From Arion vulgaris (lineage: Eukaryota; Mollusca; Gastropoda; Stylommatophora; Arionidae), in the NCBI GenBank assembly GCA_020796225.1, contig CM036756.1, positions 41,721,398 through 41,785,397 on the forward strand: a stretch of 64,000 bases of DNA. Direction: 5' to 3'. A model generated the notes under the pieces. It was not told the origin of the DNA. It saw nothing but the letters and a program-made list of their open reading frames with translations, and made no database searches. The position numbers and the translations under genes were made by a program. Below, piece after piece: positions 1-11,072 of the stretch. Numbering within the stretch: position 1 is the stretch's first letter; every line of letters begins with the position of its first letter.

Positions 1-99
1 TACGCCAGCCGGCACGGCACCTAATAATGATGTATTAAACATACAGAAATAGAAATAACATACACTCAGTAAACAACAAATACTATAAGAACACTGGGA

Positions 100-665
100 T
101 ATACATAGGATACTGAGTCAAGGAAACAAGAAACACAAACACTTGAACATACATAGGATAGGAAATGGAGGCAGCAACTAGGGAAACATTGTGGGCAGAA
201 TGCTGGAATGTACATAGTATAGGGAATGGAGGCAGGAACTAGGGGAACATTGTGGGCAGAATGCTGGGACGCACATAAGAAACTGAATTGGCGAAACCGC
301 CTGTTTGTTGCCTGGGCTTGAAAGGGAACCAAAGATTAGTAACACTGTGACCTACAAGGTATATCATACGAGGTGACTAAGGTGGGGGCCTAGGGAAGCT
401 ACCCAAGTAAATAAAAAGCGTCACAGAAATCGGATATACAGACGTATAACTGGTACACTGTACAATCGTTCTTAGGCTCAGATCACATACAAATCACAAA
501 GAGTTGATTAACAAGTGGTCGATATGAAGCGTTCGAAGTAGAATTGGTAAAGCTTTGTGAACAGAACACTGAAACACATAGAATAGTGAATGGAGACAGC
601 AACTAGAGGAACAATGTGTGCAGAACACAGGACATTGAAACTGAGTCTAGGACACAAGGAAAACA
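100..665. repeat. minisatellite, ~61 bp units, split by SINE B
   Basis: Units share ggaatggaggcagcaactag and aacattgtgggcagaatgct (115-290). A further unit is at 565-650, after the SINE B at 299-543. Confidence 0.75.
299..543 (+). mobile_element. SINE B copy inside a minisatellite
   Basis: Family B is about 245 bp. It has a head cacccgtgtggtgccggggc, gcgacctacaaggcatgtcg, ctggcctacttgtaggcgca, ggctcagatcacatacaaat, an end gtcgatatggagcgttcgaa and a (GAA)n tail. Confidence 0.85.
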
Positions 666-701
666 CTGTTGACTTACAGCTGAGAATTCAACAACAGAAA
701 T

Positions 702-941
702 CGCCGAGTGGTTGCGGGCCCAAATTTGGGGTGTAAAGAATAGAACCACTGTTACCTGCCATGCATGTCGAAGAGGCGACTAAGGAGGTTTGGCTGAAAT
801 CGGATGCATGTGTCCTAAGCGTGTAGAAGTCTATGCGTTTAGGGGCCTACCAAACCAATGTGCAACGTATACACGTTCTTGGCAAAGATCAAACGTATCA
901 CAAAGAATGATTAAAATTGGTCAAGAACGAACGCAAAGAAG
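702..941 (+). mobile_element. SINE A copy
   Basis: Family A is about 250 bp. It has a head cgcccgagtggttaccggg, a core gtcgtaagaggcgactaagg, a middle gtttaggggcctaccaaacc, an end gattaaaattggtcgtaaag and a (GAA)n tail. The short ORF over 790-1071 is a by-product of this repeat. Confidence 0.88.
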
Positions 942-1308
942 AACAAAAGAAATATGTTGTAATTACTATTTGAATCTCTTAGAATCACATCAAAGCATAA
1001 GTAACATGTTATTTACTCTTTCAGTTACATTATTGCCCAGTTGTGCAGTTGTATACAAAACACCTTATTAGGCTGGCACCACTCAGCGGAGAACATCAAC
1101 TACCACAGGACTTTTCCAGAAAGTAAGTTGATAGAAATATAGTTCATATATCATGTACGTAACATTGTACATATCTGCTCAAGGGTAATGATGGGTCAGT
1201 AATGTGCTATATCCTTATTGGTCAGAGACCCATTCCTTTTCTTTGGGTATAGTTACGACTGTGGTCACTAGTTCAATCATCCCCTCCATGTGCTTCATAA
1301 ATTGGCAC

Positions 1309-1556
1309 GCTCATGTGTTGCCTGGGTCCACAAGGGAGCAAAGAATTGTAAAACTGTGACCAGCTATGTCATAAGAGGCGACTGAGGTCTAGAGGCCTAG
1401 GGAAGCTACTCTAGTGAATAAGAAGCGTTGCAGAAATCTGATGTGCTGGCCTACCTGTAGGCGCATAACTGGCACAACATTCAATTGCTCTTAGGCTCAG
1501 ATCACGTACAAATCACAGAGTGTTTAACGAGGGGTCGATATGGAGCATTCAAAGAA
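1309..1556 (+). mobile_element. SINE B copy
   Basis: Full length by internal landmarks (ctggcctacctgtaggcgca, gtcgatatggagcattcaa). Confidence 0.85.
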
Positions 1557-1847
1557 GATTCCATTGGCATATCTCTATTTATTGTCATGCTCTTAGTGAT
1601 CTGCAGTGTTTATATGCAGATCTCTTGTCTGTGAGAACTTGCACAGACATTGACATAGTTCAGCGCTTGTCTCATTTTATATAAGTTCAAGTATATACAG
1701 TCCCCTCATAATTGTCCTATCTCTAGTACATCCCAGGACAATTTGCATGTTCTCATTCTATATATACCTCCCAAGCCCTTACATTGTGATTTGGATAGCA
1801 TAAGAACGTCCAGTTCATAGTTGATGTTAATAGAACAAACTGACTGG

Positions 1848-2083
1848 GAATCTCTGTAGCAAAGTGGTTAAAATGTTTGCCATGCCTTCTTGAGTTTGTG
1901 GTGTCGTATACTTCACATGTTTTTCCCTGAAGGTCCTAGGATTGTTGCTGGAATTACGGAGTTTGTGCAACTCGTGGCAGGGGGCTTGCCATTTCTGCAG
2001 AGACAGATTGATCCATATGGGGTAACCCTGTGCAGTGAGTCACAGTTAGACCCTTAGACTGATGGCATAGAAGGGAAAGAAGT
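1848..2083 (+). mobile_element. SINE D copy (tRNA-derived)
   Basis: Family D has gtttctgtgacaaagtggtt (A-box region), a B box gggttcgaatccgg, cctaggattgttgctggagc and a long 3' part ccatatggggtaaaacccag. The B box is lost in this copy. Confidence 0.7.
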
Positions 2084-2563
2084 CTTGTCAGGTTTGCTAC
2101 GGTTTTGAGTGCTACAAGACCCTGTTTGCATTAATGTCAGTTTGTTTGATGTAACGCTTATAGGAGAGAATACAATAAATGGCTATATGCTGAGATACTG
2201 CAATCTGCCACCAATTATATCATTGATGGTGATCTGAAGTCTGTGATACTAGGCCAGAAGGCTCACCAGAAACCACCATAGTATCACGCATCAATTCCTA
2301 CAGAGAGTTATATCTTGTCTATGCATTTCCCTGATCAGCAGTTTTTTTTATTTGAAGTTAACTTTACAATAGATGAAGTTTCAATACAATAGATTTTATG
2401 AGCATTTTTGTGTTGCCAAAGAAATATATTGTGTGTGTATATATATATCAGAAATAGTCTTGAAATAGTTTTCAAAAAGTGGTGAAACTGAGAACTTATA
2501 TATTTACAAAATTGAATGCCTTACTTTTATTTGATTGGGTATGAGAGGCCCTAAAACATGTTT

Positions 2564-2799
2564 CACCCATGTGTTGCTGGGGTTTGCAAAGAATAGTACT
2601 ACTGCGACCTACAAGGCATGTCGTAAGATGCGACTGAGGTGGGGGATCTAGGGAAATTCCCCTAGCAAATAAAACACGTTGCAGAAATCAGATGTGCTGG
2701 CCTACTTGTAGGGGCATAACTGACACAGCATACAATCACTCTTAGGCTCAGCTCACAGAGTGGTTTAACAAGTCGGTAAGAAGCGTTTGAAGAAGAAAC
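2564..2799 (+). mobile_element. SINE B copy
   Basis: Full length with small internal deletions near 2745-2775. Confidence 0.83.
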
Positions 2800-3038
2800 G
2801 TTTCTTCCAATGTTTTAAACATTGACTTTGTATACTTCTAAAGTAGTTTGGGGTCAACTGTAGTCCTAAACATGACTAGTATTATTGATGATACATTCAG
2901 AAATAGTTGACAAGACAACTTATCTCAAAACTTCTGTTGTTTGTCACACAACACACACATAAGTTTATGACTTTGTGCATGATTTCCTGTCATATTAGAA
3001 GCAGAGATTTACTGAAATTTGATATTTTCAAATCACAG

Positions 3039-3123
3039 ATCACCTAAAGATATTTATGAACTCTTCAAAGAAGAAGAAATATTCTCAAATAAACTACCTG
3101 CAAAAAGCCCAAGGAAAAGAAAG
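3039..3123 (+). CDS. internal exon of an unrecognised gene
   Basis: This 85 nt open exon follows an acceptor (caaatcacag) and ends at aag|gtaatc. It encodes about 28 residues with a basic C-terminal end (KSPRKRK) and a preceding acidic stretch. It ends in phase 0, which matches the phase of the next candidate exon at 4851. I do not recognise the family. An in-frame stop lies just upstream, so the exon cannot extend leftwards. Grouping it with the exons at 4851 and 5108 is inference from strand, phase and spacing. Confidence 0.4.
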
Positions 3124-3353
3124 GTAATCATATTTCCAATTTTTTTGTTGTCAAAGTTTATAGCTGCTTTTATTTTAGATACTTCTTTGTTGGTCATTCA
3201 TCTTATTGCATAGCTGATTTTTCTACTCTTGTACCTTTCCTGGGTTTTTGTCCTGCATACGGTCATTTATATGAATTTGTTTGACACAGTTATACATTGG
3301 CATTTCAGAGGCTAAAAAAAAATGCTGGTTCATAGGAATAGCTAAGTTCCAAT

Positions 3354-3590
3354 CACCCGTGTGGTGCCGGGGCCCGCAAGGAAGCAAAGAATAGTACCAC
3401 TGCGACCTACAAGGCGACTGATGTAGGACCTAGGAAGCTACCGTACTAAATAAAAAGCATAGCAGAAATTTGATGTGCTGGCCTACCTGTAGGTGCATAA
3501 CTGGCACAACATACAATTTGCTCTTAGGCTCAGATCACATACAAATCACACAGTGGTTTACAAGTGGTTGATATGGAGCGTTCGAAGAAG
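3354..3590 (+). mobile_element. SINE B copy
   Basis: TSD aagttccaat (3344-3353, 3591-3600). It lacks the gtcgtaagag part of the core. Confidence 0.92.
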
Positions 3591-3954
3591 AAGTTCCAAT
3601 TATTCTTACTTTGGGTGTTCAAAATACAAAGTAGTCATACCTGTCCATTGCATATATATAAATATAGTAAGTGAGAAGCTAATATATTTAAACACAATAG
3701 AGACTGAAATGTATTATCGCAACATTAGTAATGCATAAGCCTTTGTGGCATGTGGTAGTGTACATTCATTATCTATATTTGATTAAGTTATGCATGCTCA
3801 TTTCACAGAGTACACATGTGAACAAGACAGTAAAATCAATATTAGCATTTTTTTTTTTAAAAAAAACATAATTGGAACACAAACAATTATTTGCAGTACA
3901 AGAAAATGGTGTAGATAAATTGACCTGTTTATTAGTGTAAAAAATATGAAACAA

Positions 3955-4570
3955 TTACAACTTAGTTATAAATATTTGACTCAAACTACCATTATCAGAA
4001 GATGAAATGAGCATGTATGTTATGCGATCAACGTCATGGCACATTGGGCATTCCCATTTGTGCTCGGTCCTCCGCTGCAGCAGACATCCCAAAGTCCATT
4101 TGCTCACCGTACCCATGAGTAGTTGATTAGTATATTTTCTCTCTCTCCCACGAAGACGGCACTGTCTGGCATGTCCAAACTTAACGCACAATTCTCGTTC
4201 TAATTTCTGAGACTTGCCCATGTCACATGAATGAGAGCGCACTGCATTGATGATATTGGCTCTGTTCATACTTCTGCCCGCTTGAGTCAGGGCATTGTTT
4301 GCAAGAAAGTCAGCACACTCGTTACCCTGCACTCTAGCATGTCCAGGTGTGTACCACCAAGTTATTTTCTTGAGATGTAATCTACGAATGCTGTTCACCC
4401 ATTTCACGCGCAGACTTCCAGATTCAATCCTTTGAAGCATATCCATGGAGTCTGATATGATAGTCGCATGGGTTAACTATTGCTCAGCCACCTATGACAG
4501 AGCCCTGGAGGCAGCGGTAATACGTATGTCATGTGCTAGTAGGGGCATTGTCTAGGACAGCCCTCTGACG
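3955..4570 (-). mobile_element. RNase H module of a LINE, with C-terminal Cys motif
   Basis: The - strand reads SDSMDMLQRIESGSLRVKWV, WWYTPGHARVQGNECADFLA (the third catalytic Asp region of RNase H) and a zinc-binding-like end HKWECPMCHDVD. This recurrent unit occurs at least eight times in the window without an adjoining reverse transcriptase. Confidence 0.8.
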
Positions 4571-4850
4571 GACAATGTTGGAAAAGATTTTGGCGTCAAA
4601 AGAAAACTAGAACTGCAAGATGTGACCTGACATGGGAAACAATTAGTAGAAAGGCAGCAGAATGGTAACAATGGAAATCGTGGAAACCTTATGTGTAAAT
4701 GGGACATGAAGAGAATATGCATATAGATAGACTTGGCACAAATTGCAGTAAAACTTCCATAGCTTACTTCCTGTAGTAGTTGAGTATCGTGCCTCAGTTA
4801 TTGTCATGTTCCAAGTCATACAATACATCTTATCCTTTGTTACCACTCAG

Positions 4851-4979
4851 AATATGTGTGAACCAAGTTTGAGTTTTGTTCCACTGTCTTGCTTAGCAAA
4901 TGTTAGTCAAGATTTAGTAGAACTGGCCCAGTCATCACATGTTGTCCTAGTCAAAAGCATTACCAGAGCGACTCGAGAC
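4851..4979 (+). CDS. internal exon of an unrecognised gene
   Basis: This 129 nt exon (43 codons) has a strong polypyrimidine acceptor (tttgttaccactcag). The peptide is plausible and helical, with a segment VSQDLVELAQSSHVVLVKSI. Two donors are possible: GTTAAG after gac at 4979, which keeps the next exon in frame, and the stronger GTAAGT five bases later, which would give a stop at once. I chose 4979 because it joins in frame to a serine-rich tail exon. The family is not recognised. Confidence 0.5.
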
Positions 4980-5107
4980 GTTAAGTAAGTCAAATCTTTT
5001 TTTCTTAAATATTTTTATATCGATTCAGTACTGTATCTTCCATTATTATGTCTCTACAGTGTGTAACATAGATTGTAATATAGATTGACAATGTTGTTTT
5101 CCTTTAG

Positions 5108-5245
5108 GTGAAGATGTCAGGTTTCGCAAGCCAGGAATTCAGTGACTATGTCAACCATGTGCTAGAAGCTGTACCGTTAATACCACCACCATCATCACAG
5201 AATACATCCAGTCCAAGCTCAGATGAGAAAATGGATACTAGCTGA
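5108..5245 (+). CDS. terminal coding exon of an unrecognised gene
   Basis: The acceptor is gttttcctttag. The exon reads 45 codons and then TGA. The peptide ends in a low-complexity Pro/Ser/Asp tail (PLIPPPSSQNTSSPSSDEK) typical of a disordered C-terminus. AATAAA hexamers lie about 110 and 305 bases after the stop. It is joined in phase 0 to the exon at 4851. Upstream exons beyond 3039 were not found, so the gene probably begins outside the window. The product is unknown. Confidence 0.5.
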   Translation: MKMSGFASQEFSDYVNHVLEAVPLIPPPSSQNTSSPSSDEKMDTS

Positions 5246-5355
5246 CAATACTGATCTATTGAAAAACTTGAGTATTATTAATATGTGAATGAGGCTGGTG
5301 TGTGCTAAAATCATCTGTGGTGTGTTGTTATTACATATGATTAATCCTATCGCGT

Positions 5356-5361
5356 AATAAA
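5356..5361 (+). terminator. candidate poly(A) signal
   Basis: AATAAA lies about 110 nt after the TGA of the unrecognised + strand gene. A second AATAAA occurs near 5553. Confidence 0.35.
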
Positions 5362-5608
5362 ATCATTTCTAGTGAATGTGAGGTTGGCAAGGTGTGTGTT
5401 CATATGAAAAAAGGTGCTTGCTGCTCACTAAATTGAAGTTACAAGAAGTGGGAAAAAATAGAAAGACAACATAAATGAGAGCAGTAAGAGATGCTTGAAA
5501 GTTGATGCACCATTCATGTTGTATGTCATCTCAAAGTGGGAACAGTTATAACAATAAACTATTTCATGTAACAAAAATATTTTCTTGTTTGTTTTTCATC
5601 GCAGAGGA

Positions 5609-5747
5609 TAAGATATTTACATCAGAAGTTGGAGAAGGCCCGCCTGTATGGCAAGGAAATCAATAAAGCGGTAAGCAAGTTTTCAGGCAAAAATCAGAAT
5701 CGCCATACCTGGCTATGCCTGAATTTATAGCGGACGAATGCAGAAGA
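5609..5747 (+). mobile_element. short (GAA)n-tailed repeat F
   Basis: Family F is about 135 bp. It has gaagtcggagaaggc, gggacactgataa, cacgcaaaaatcagaagcgc, tgaattcatagcgggcgaac and a GAAGAA end. Class unknown, probably a SINE. Confidence 0.65.
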
Positions 5748-6065
5748 AATGTCTAGAACTTGCTTTTGTGTGCGCTTCATTAATAGTGTTTTTCCACCCA
5801 CCACCTGTTATTTCTGACGTCCGCCTTTTGCTTTGTATCTGCTGCATCGAAGTAAGATTGCTCTTTGAGGCACACTGTCCGTTGGTAATCTGCTTATGTG
5901 GCTGAACCATTTAATTTGTTGCTTTTTGATGAAGTTCAGTACTGATGTTGTACCCATTTTTTTCTGATGTCTTAATTTCGAAACCGGTCTCTTCTCGATA
6001 CTCCCAACATTCTGTGTAGACACTTCATCCCTGTCATGCTTAGTTGCTCTCTTCACTGGTGTTAG
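5740..6065 (-). mobile_element. LINE C-terminal fragment
   Basis: The - strand reads NFIKKQQIKWFSHISRLPTD and SVPQRAILLRCSRYKAKGG, the end-of-RT pattern of an endonuclease-reverse transcriptase LINE. The same family recurs at 38960-39385, 46860-47290 and 31720-32030. Confidence 0.75.
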
Positions 6066-6339
6066 CTATTTTACAGATTTGATTGATATATGTGATGAGC
6101 AGCAGTGATGATAGTACGCATCCTCATCTTACTCCTGACCCTAGGTGGAACATTTCTGATAGACCTGTAATATTATGACATACAATGTGAAAATTTTGTG
6201 TCCCCAAATAAACAATAATCAGAATACCATAGACAGAATAATTATGTCCAGTTTGCATCACATTAAAATTTAAGAGAAATGGTTGATAAAACTGAAATAT
6301 TTCTGACATATAAAATGAAGATTACCAGAAGACGATCAG

Positions 6340-6440
6340 TTATTTGAGGACTATCATAGCACTGGACATGTCCATAGGTGCTCCGTCTCAAGTCCAGCTG
6401 CTCAACACGCCAGTTGAAGATCGTTCTGGAGGACATGCTA
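6340..6440 (-). mobile_element. small end fragment of the RNase H module
   Basis: The - strand reads NWRVEQLDLRRSTYGHVQCY, which matches the [20 protein letters not shown] end of other copies. Confidence 0.6.
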
Positions 6441-6582
6441 CTGAGCAGACAAACGAAAGGAATACCAAGGTGATGACTATGACAGATGATGGACACCTCA
6501 ATGAGGCATTTAGAGCTGCTGTCATAGGAGCCAAGTTAGATGATGATGAACTCATATATAATGCTGAACTGTATTTATTCTT

Positions 6583-6835
6583 CCACCCGAGTGGTTACCG
6601 GGACCCAAATTAGGGGTGTAAAGAATAGAACCAATGTTACCTGCCACGCATGTTGTAAGAGGCGACTAAGGAGGTTAGGCTGAAATTGAATGTACATGTC
6701 CTAAACATGTAGAAGTCTATGCGTTTAGGGGCCTACCAAACCAATGTGCAACGTACAAACGTTCTTGGCAAAGATCAAACATATCACAAAGAGTGATTAA
6801 AATTGGTCGTAAAGAACAACGCAAAGAAGGAGAAG
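6583..6835 (+). mobile_element. SINE A copy
   Basis: Full length. Imperfect TSD (atttattcttc before, atttatttttc after). Confidence 0.85.
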
Positions 6836-7494
6836 ATTTATTTTTCAGTTTTCAATGCATACACATATATGAGATATTTTACAGAGTAAAGCAAATATCA
6901 TAAAACATCTGAATTTTGCATCAAACATCATAGGGTAGGAAAAATATAATTCCTGCATACACATACATATCTTTTTATACTATAAGATTAAAACCCACGT
7001 CTAAACAATTAAACTGAGTTGACAAAAATATATTTCTATGAAGCCACAGTTAACTATATTATGCAAGTTTGTATTGAATCGTTTCCATGCATCCTTCAGT
7101 TACCATATGAACCTGAGGTTACAAAATTGTTGGCATGTTCTAAAATGTCTGGATGCTGATACTTTGGTCGATCAAACAAGATATATGTTCCAATTATAGC
7201 TTGAGAAAAGAATACATGTTTGTTGGCAAAATGGACAAAACATTATTGGAAGTATATAGCATGTTTTTCTTTAACACTGCTGTGACCAAAAAAAAAAGTG
7301 GGTTGAAAATCCAGAAAATGGTAATTTTAAGACTGATAATGTAACAACCCATTGGACATGCATGCAAGGATCCTAGATATATATCTTTTAAAATTCATTC
7401 ATTAAGTAGCATGTCCCTTATGGTACTTTGTTCTTGTGGCAATTTGTCTTTCAAAAACCTCTCAATCATATGCAAAGGATCAAAAGACACAAGA

Positions 7495-7712
7495 TTGACT
7501 TATTGCACTGTGTTTTACCCCATATGGCTCGGTCCTTCTCGGAAGATATGGCACACCACCTGCCGAGAGTACTGCAAAACTCCATAGTTATGGCAACAAC
7601 CCTAGGGGTCTCTGGAAAAAATGCCCCCGAAACAGAGCCGCTGCTGCCTGATTCGAACCTACGACCTTTGGAAAGCAAGGCAACGGTTTAATCACTTAGT
7701 CACAGAGAAACC
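7495..7712 (-). mobile_element. SINE D copy
   Basis: B box on the - strand aggttcgaatcagg. Two overlapping short ORFs here are chance. Confidence 0.82.
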
Positions 7713-7811
7713 CCCCCATCATAGAACTTAATAGTTTCAAATGTTATGTTAGCGAGCAAATGTATACAGGTATTTTACTTGTACAAATGGGAGTCTCTGT
7801 GACGTGTAGAT

Positions 7812-8210
7812 CTTCTTCTTTACATTCGTTCTTTACGACCAATCTTAATCACCCTGTGATAAGCTTGATCTTTGCCAAGAACGTGTATAGGTTGCACATT
7901 GGTTTGGTAGGCTCCTAAACGCATAGACTTTCTACACGTTTAGGATATGTGCATTCGATTTCAGCCAAACCTCCTTAGTCGCCTCTTACGACATGGGTGG
8001 CAGGTAACAGTGGTTCTATTCTTAACACCCCAAATTTGTGCCCCGGTAACCACTCGGGCGGGTAGGCCCCTAAACTCATAGACTTCTACACATTTAGGAC
8101 ATGTGCTTCCGATTTCAGCCAAACCTCCTCAGTTGCCTCTAAAGACATGTGTGGCAGGTAACAGTGGTTCTATTCTTTACACCCCAAATTTAGGCCCGGT
8201 AACCATTCGG
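7812..8210 (-). mobile_element. SINE A dimer (head-to-tail, second unit complete)
   Basis: A complete unit (7812-8059) is preceded, on its own strand, by a unit lacking its 3' part (8060-8210). A single 10 bp TSD, acgtgtagat (7802-7811, 8211-8220), bounds both, so they moved together. Confidence 0.85.
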
Positions 8211-8769
8211 ACGTGTAGATAAGGTGCTCCTTTCTTGTTCCAAAGGTACTTGGTTTGTTGCCTGAGTGGAGCGATCGCTATATTTTTCCAGAGATCCCTT
8301 ATCTCAATGTAGGTGAGATCGAGTTCATATGATATGAATTCATGCACTGCCACTGAGATCTTCCTATGTAAGAAAGAGATCGAAGCACACATGGTTATTC
8401 ACCGAAGTGTATGCAGCTTCATAGAAGCAACCCATCTCATGGTTTAGACGAGCATACAAAACCAAACACAAGAAGATTCACAGAAGTGCAATGATTGATG
8501 GTTCTATCAAACTTAAAAAAGCTTAAATACGATCTAAACAAAGAAAGCTTGACAAAACTACATTACTTTAAACATACGATGTATGAAAAACTACAAATCT
8601 GAGGGGGTTGACCAGATCAAATCTGGAGAAAATGGCGATGGTGGCTGCGGTAATACTAAGTAAATTTTAGATTGAACAAAGACAGGTATATACAGTATTA
8701 CATAAGTAGTGGAAAAAATGAATTATTAAATATGACAATAAACAGCACTCTACGTTTTGGTTACTTTAA
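8211..8769. other. no gene recognised
   Basis: A 71-codon - strand frame (8177-8392) partly overlaps the SINE dimer and is not recognised. The rest is AT-rich without landmarks. Confidence 0.5.
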
Positions 8770-8999
8770 TGGGAGCAAAGAATAGTAATACTGCGACCTA
8801 CAAGGCATGTCCCAAGAGTCGACTGAGGTAGGGGTTTAGGGAAACTACCCTAGTAAATAAAAAAGCATAGCAGAAATAGGATGTGCTTGGCCTACTTGTA
8901 GGCACATAACTGGCACAATGTGCAATCGCTCAGGCTCAGATCTCATACAAATCACACAGAGTGGTTAATAAGTGGTCGATATGGATCGTTCGAAGGAGA
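8770..8999 (+). mobile_element. SINE B copy, 5' truncated
   Basis: Begins inside the head at gggagcaaagaatagtaata. The end is complete. Confidence 0.82.
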
Positions 9000-9221
9000 A
9001 TAAATCTGAAATTAATTAATTATTTGTTCTTAGTCAATCTAACAAATAAGATGATGGAAAAACTGATCTTGTTTGATTATTCAACAATTTTGTCGGTTGA
9101 TTTAACAAGCTGAACACACATGTAGTCACAACATAGCCCAACAATCTCAATTCTCTGATTTCTTTACATACTTTTTAGACAAAATGAAAACGTTTAAAGT
9201 TAAACGTTTAAAGATTCGGTG

Positions 9222-9875
9222 GTATGGGGATCATGAAGCTATTTTCGTTGTTTTCACATTGATGTAAAATTTGTATAACCATTTTGAAAGATTATGACTT
9301 AGAACAGTAGAAAAAATTAGTAAAAAAAAAAATGTCAAAGCGTTGCCATGGAAACAATACAAAATGGCGCCAAAAACAAAATTTCAAATCCCTAAGGCTC
9401 TGAATCTAATGAATGTAAATGAATTCTGTTTTCACTCTAAGGTGTGCAATTGTAATATCTAAAATATTACACATGATTTTAGGATATATTAAATATTTAA
9501 TTTTTATAAATTTTTGGGTAAAAATTCCCTCAAAATTCGGTCAAAAAAGCTGTTTTTGGGTGGTGTGTTTACCCAAAAATTCATAAAAATGTAATATTTA
9601 ATATATCCTAAAAATCATGTGTAATTTTTAGATATTACAATTGCTCACCTTAGAGTGAAAAAGAATTCATTTATATTCATTAACTTCAGAGCCTTAGGGA
9701 TTTGAAATTTTGTGTTTGGCTGCCATTTTTATTGTTTCCATGGCAATGCGATGACATTTTTAAAAACTATTTTTTTCTACTGTTCTAAGTCATAATCTTT
9801 CAAAATTGTTATACAAATTCTACATTAATATCAAAGCAACGAAAAAAGTTTCCAGACCAGAATCCCCCTTAAGGC
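9222..9875. repeat. long foldback (inverted repeat arms ~300 bp)
   Basis: The left arm 9222-9523 and right arm 9568-9875 are reverse complements with scattered changes (for example tgtaatatctaaaatattac and its partner near 9625). The loop is about 45 bases. No TSD or coding sequence was found. It lies about 1.1 kb past the LSS stop. Confidence 0.9.
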
Positions 9876-9998
9876 ACTTACACCTATGTTCAGAGACTGC
9901 AACTTTTATAGTTATTTGTTCTTATCAACCAAGTTAACTACATTCTGTGATCTGTGTAGTTTGTGTCAAGAATGATGTTGTGCCCTGTAAGAACCATT

Positions 9999-10243
9999 AC
10001 ACCCGAGTGGTGTCGGGGCCCGCTAGGGAAGCAAAGAATAGTACCAGTGCGACCTACAAGGCATGTCGTAAGAGGCGACTGATGTAGGGAAGCTACCCTA
10101 GTAAATAAAAAGCGTTGCAGAAATCAGATATTCTGGCCTACTTGTAGGTACATAACTGGCACAATGTATTATCGCTCATAGGCTCAGATCACATACAAAT
10201 CACACAGAGTGGTTAACAAGTAGTCAATATGGAGCGTTCGAAG
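9999..10243 (+). mobile_element. SINE B copy
   Basis: TSD aagaaccatt (9989-9998, 10244-10253). It splits the unclassified repeat at 9885-10865. Confidence 0.92.
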
Positions 10244-10329
10244 AAGAACCATTCTGACAAATATACCCCAATTTCGGTCAAAGTTTATGCACATCCAACA
10301 GGACACAAATTTGTACAGACAGATAACTA

Positions 10330-10735
10330 AGATTTTCAATCAATCAAGTGCCATGCTTGCTGGTGTAGGTGATCATGCCTCTCCACAACCCTTTCTCTTT
10401 GGTGCAGTTAATCAGTTCTGTCGCACCACGATGCCAGATCGTCTAACACCTTCTACCGCTGTCTTCTACGATCTCTCCTTCCCTGAATTTTATTTGTTGT
10501 CACCAAATGTTCAAAACCTATTTGCATTATATGCCAGATTATTCTTTTGATAAGGTTTCTTTATGTTCGGGCCTGTTTTAAAACCTCATCAATTGTTGTC
10601 TTTACTGTACATTGCATTTTCAGCATTCTTCTGTAAGACCACATCTCTGTGGCTTCCAATGATCTTACTGATTGCTTGTTCATATACGCTGCTATACATA
10701 AGTATTGGCTCAATGTAGATGGAGTACTCATTTCA
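10330..10735 (-). mobile_element. LINE 3' end with (TTGA)n tail
   Basis: The - strand contains RSLEATEMWSYRRMLKMQ and a decayed 3' part. The tail reads caatcaatcaag on the + strand. An 8 bp TSD aagatttt flanks it. A related 3' part is at 54125-54430. Confidence 0.65.
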
Positions 10736-10874
10736 GCAGTGAAGATTTTACAAACAGTAAAACCCCACTTTGAAGTACCACTTCTGGAGTTCTGTAGCAC
10801 GGTATCAGATCAGATTAGTCATAAGGAGGCTATCAGAGCTGACTCATGCCAAACATTTATAAGCAGATGTATTT

Positions 10875-10880
10875 TTTATT
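10875..10880 (-). terminator. LSS poly(A) signal
   Basis: AATAAA on the - strand, 64 nt past the stop of terminal exon copy A. It is the first such hexamer after either stop, other than one inside the coding sequence of each copy. Confidence 0.5.
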
Positions 10881-10943
10881 AGAAATATTTACTAAGAATG
10901 TTAACAAAGAAATGAGAATAATATGGTCTATTGTGAGTTGAAG

Positions 10944-11072
10944 TTATTTCCTCACTAAGCTACTGTCAGGATGCATGTGTGCAAACCTTCCAAGTGTCCA
11001 GATAGGGAATACATTTCTATAGCAGGTGTAGCTAACTGCACATGATTTATTGAACACTCCACTGATGTTCTC
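10944..11072 (-). CDS. LSS: LSS terminal exon, copy A (distal, duplicated)
   Basis: This has the same length, acceptor and stop as copy B. One coding difference was seen (SCAVS instead of SCAIS), with a few intronic changes. It sits exactly 265 bp from copy B. Its stop is 64 nt before an AATAAA. Splicing from exon 16 to either copy gives a full-length protein of 735 residues. Confidence 0.85.
   Translation of the reverse strand, partial: ENISGVFNKSCAVSYTCYRNVFPIWTLGRFAHMHPDSSLVRK

Larger units (their letters stand above)
9885..10865. repeat. unclassified dispersed repeat, copy 1
   Basis: Shares cttatcaaccaagttaa, acacaaatttgta and agtaccac..tggagtt with 43255-43850. Split by SINE B (9999-10243) and a LINE 3' end (10330-10735). 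Confidence 0.65.

Noticed and set aside
790..1071. 93-residue ORF and similar frames in other SINE A copies
   Set aside because: These recur in every SINE A copy with stops and shifts; they are by-products of the repeat.
4851..4984. Ending the exon at the stronger GTAAGT donor
   Set aside because: It gives a stop at once in the next exon and loses a plausible tail; kept only as an alternative splice.
7428..7691. 87-residue + strand ORF and its - strand partner
   Set aside because: Both lie over a SINE D copy.
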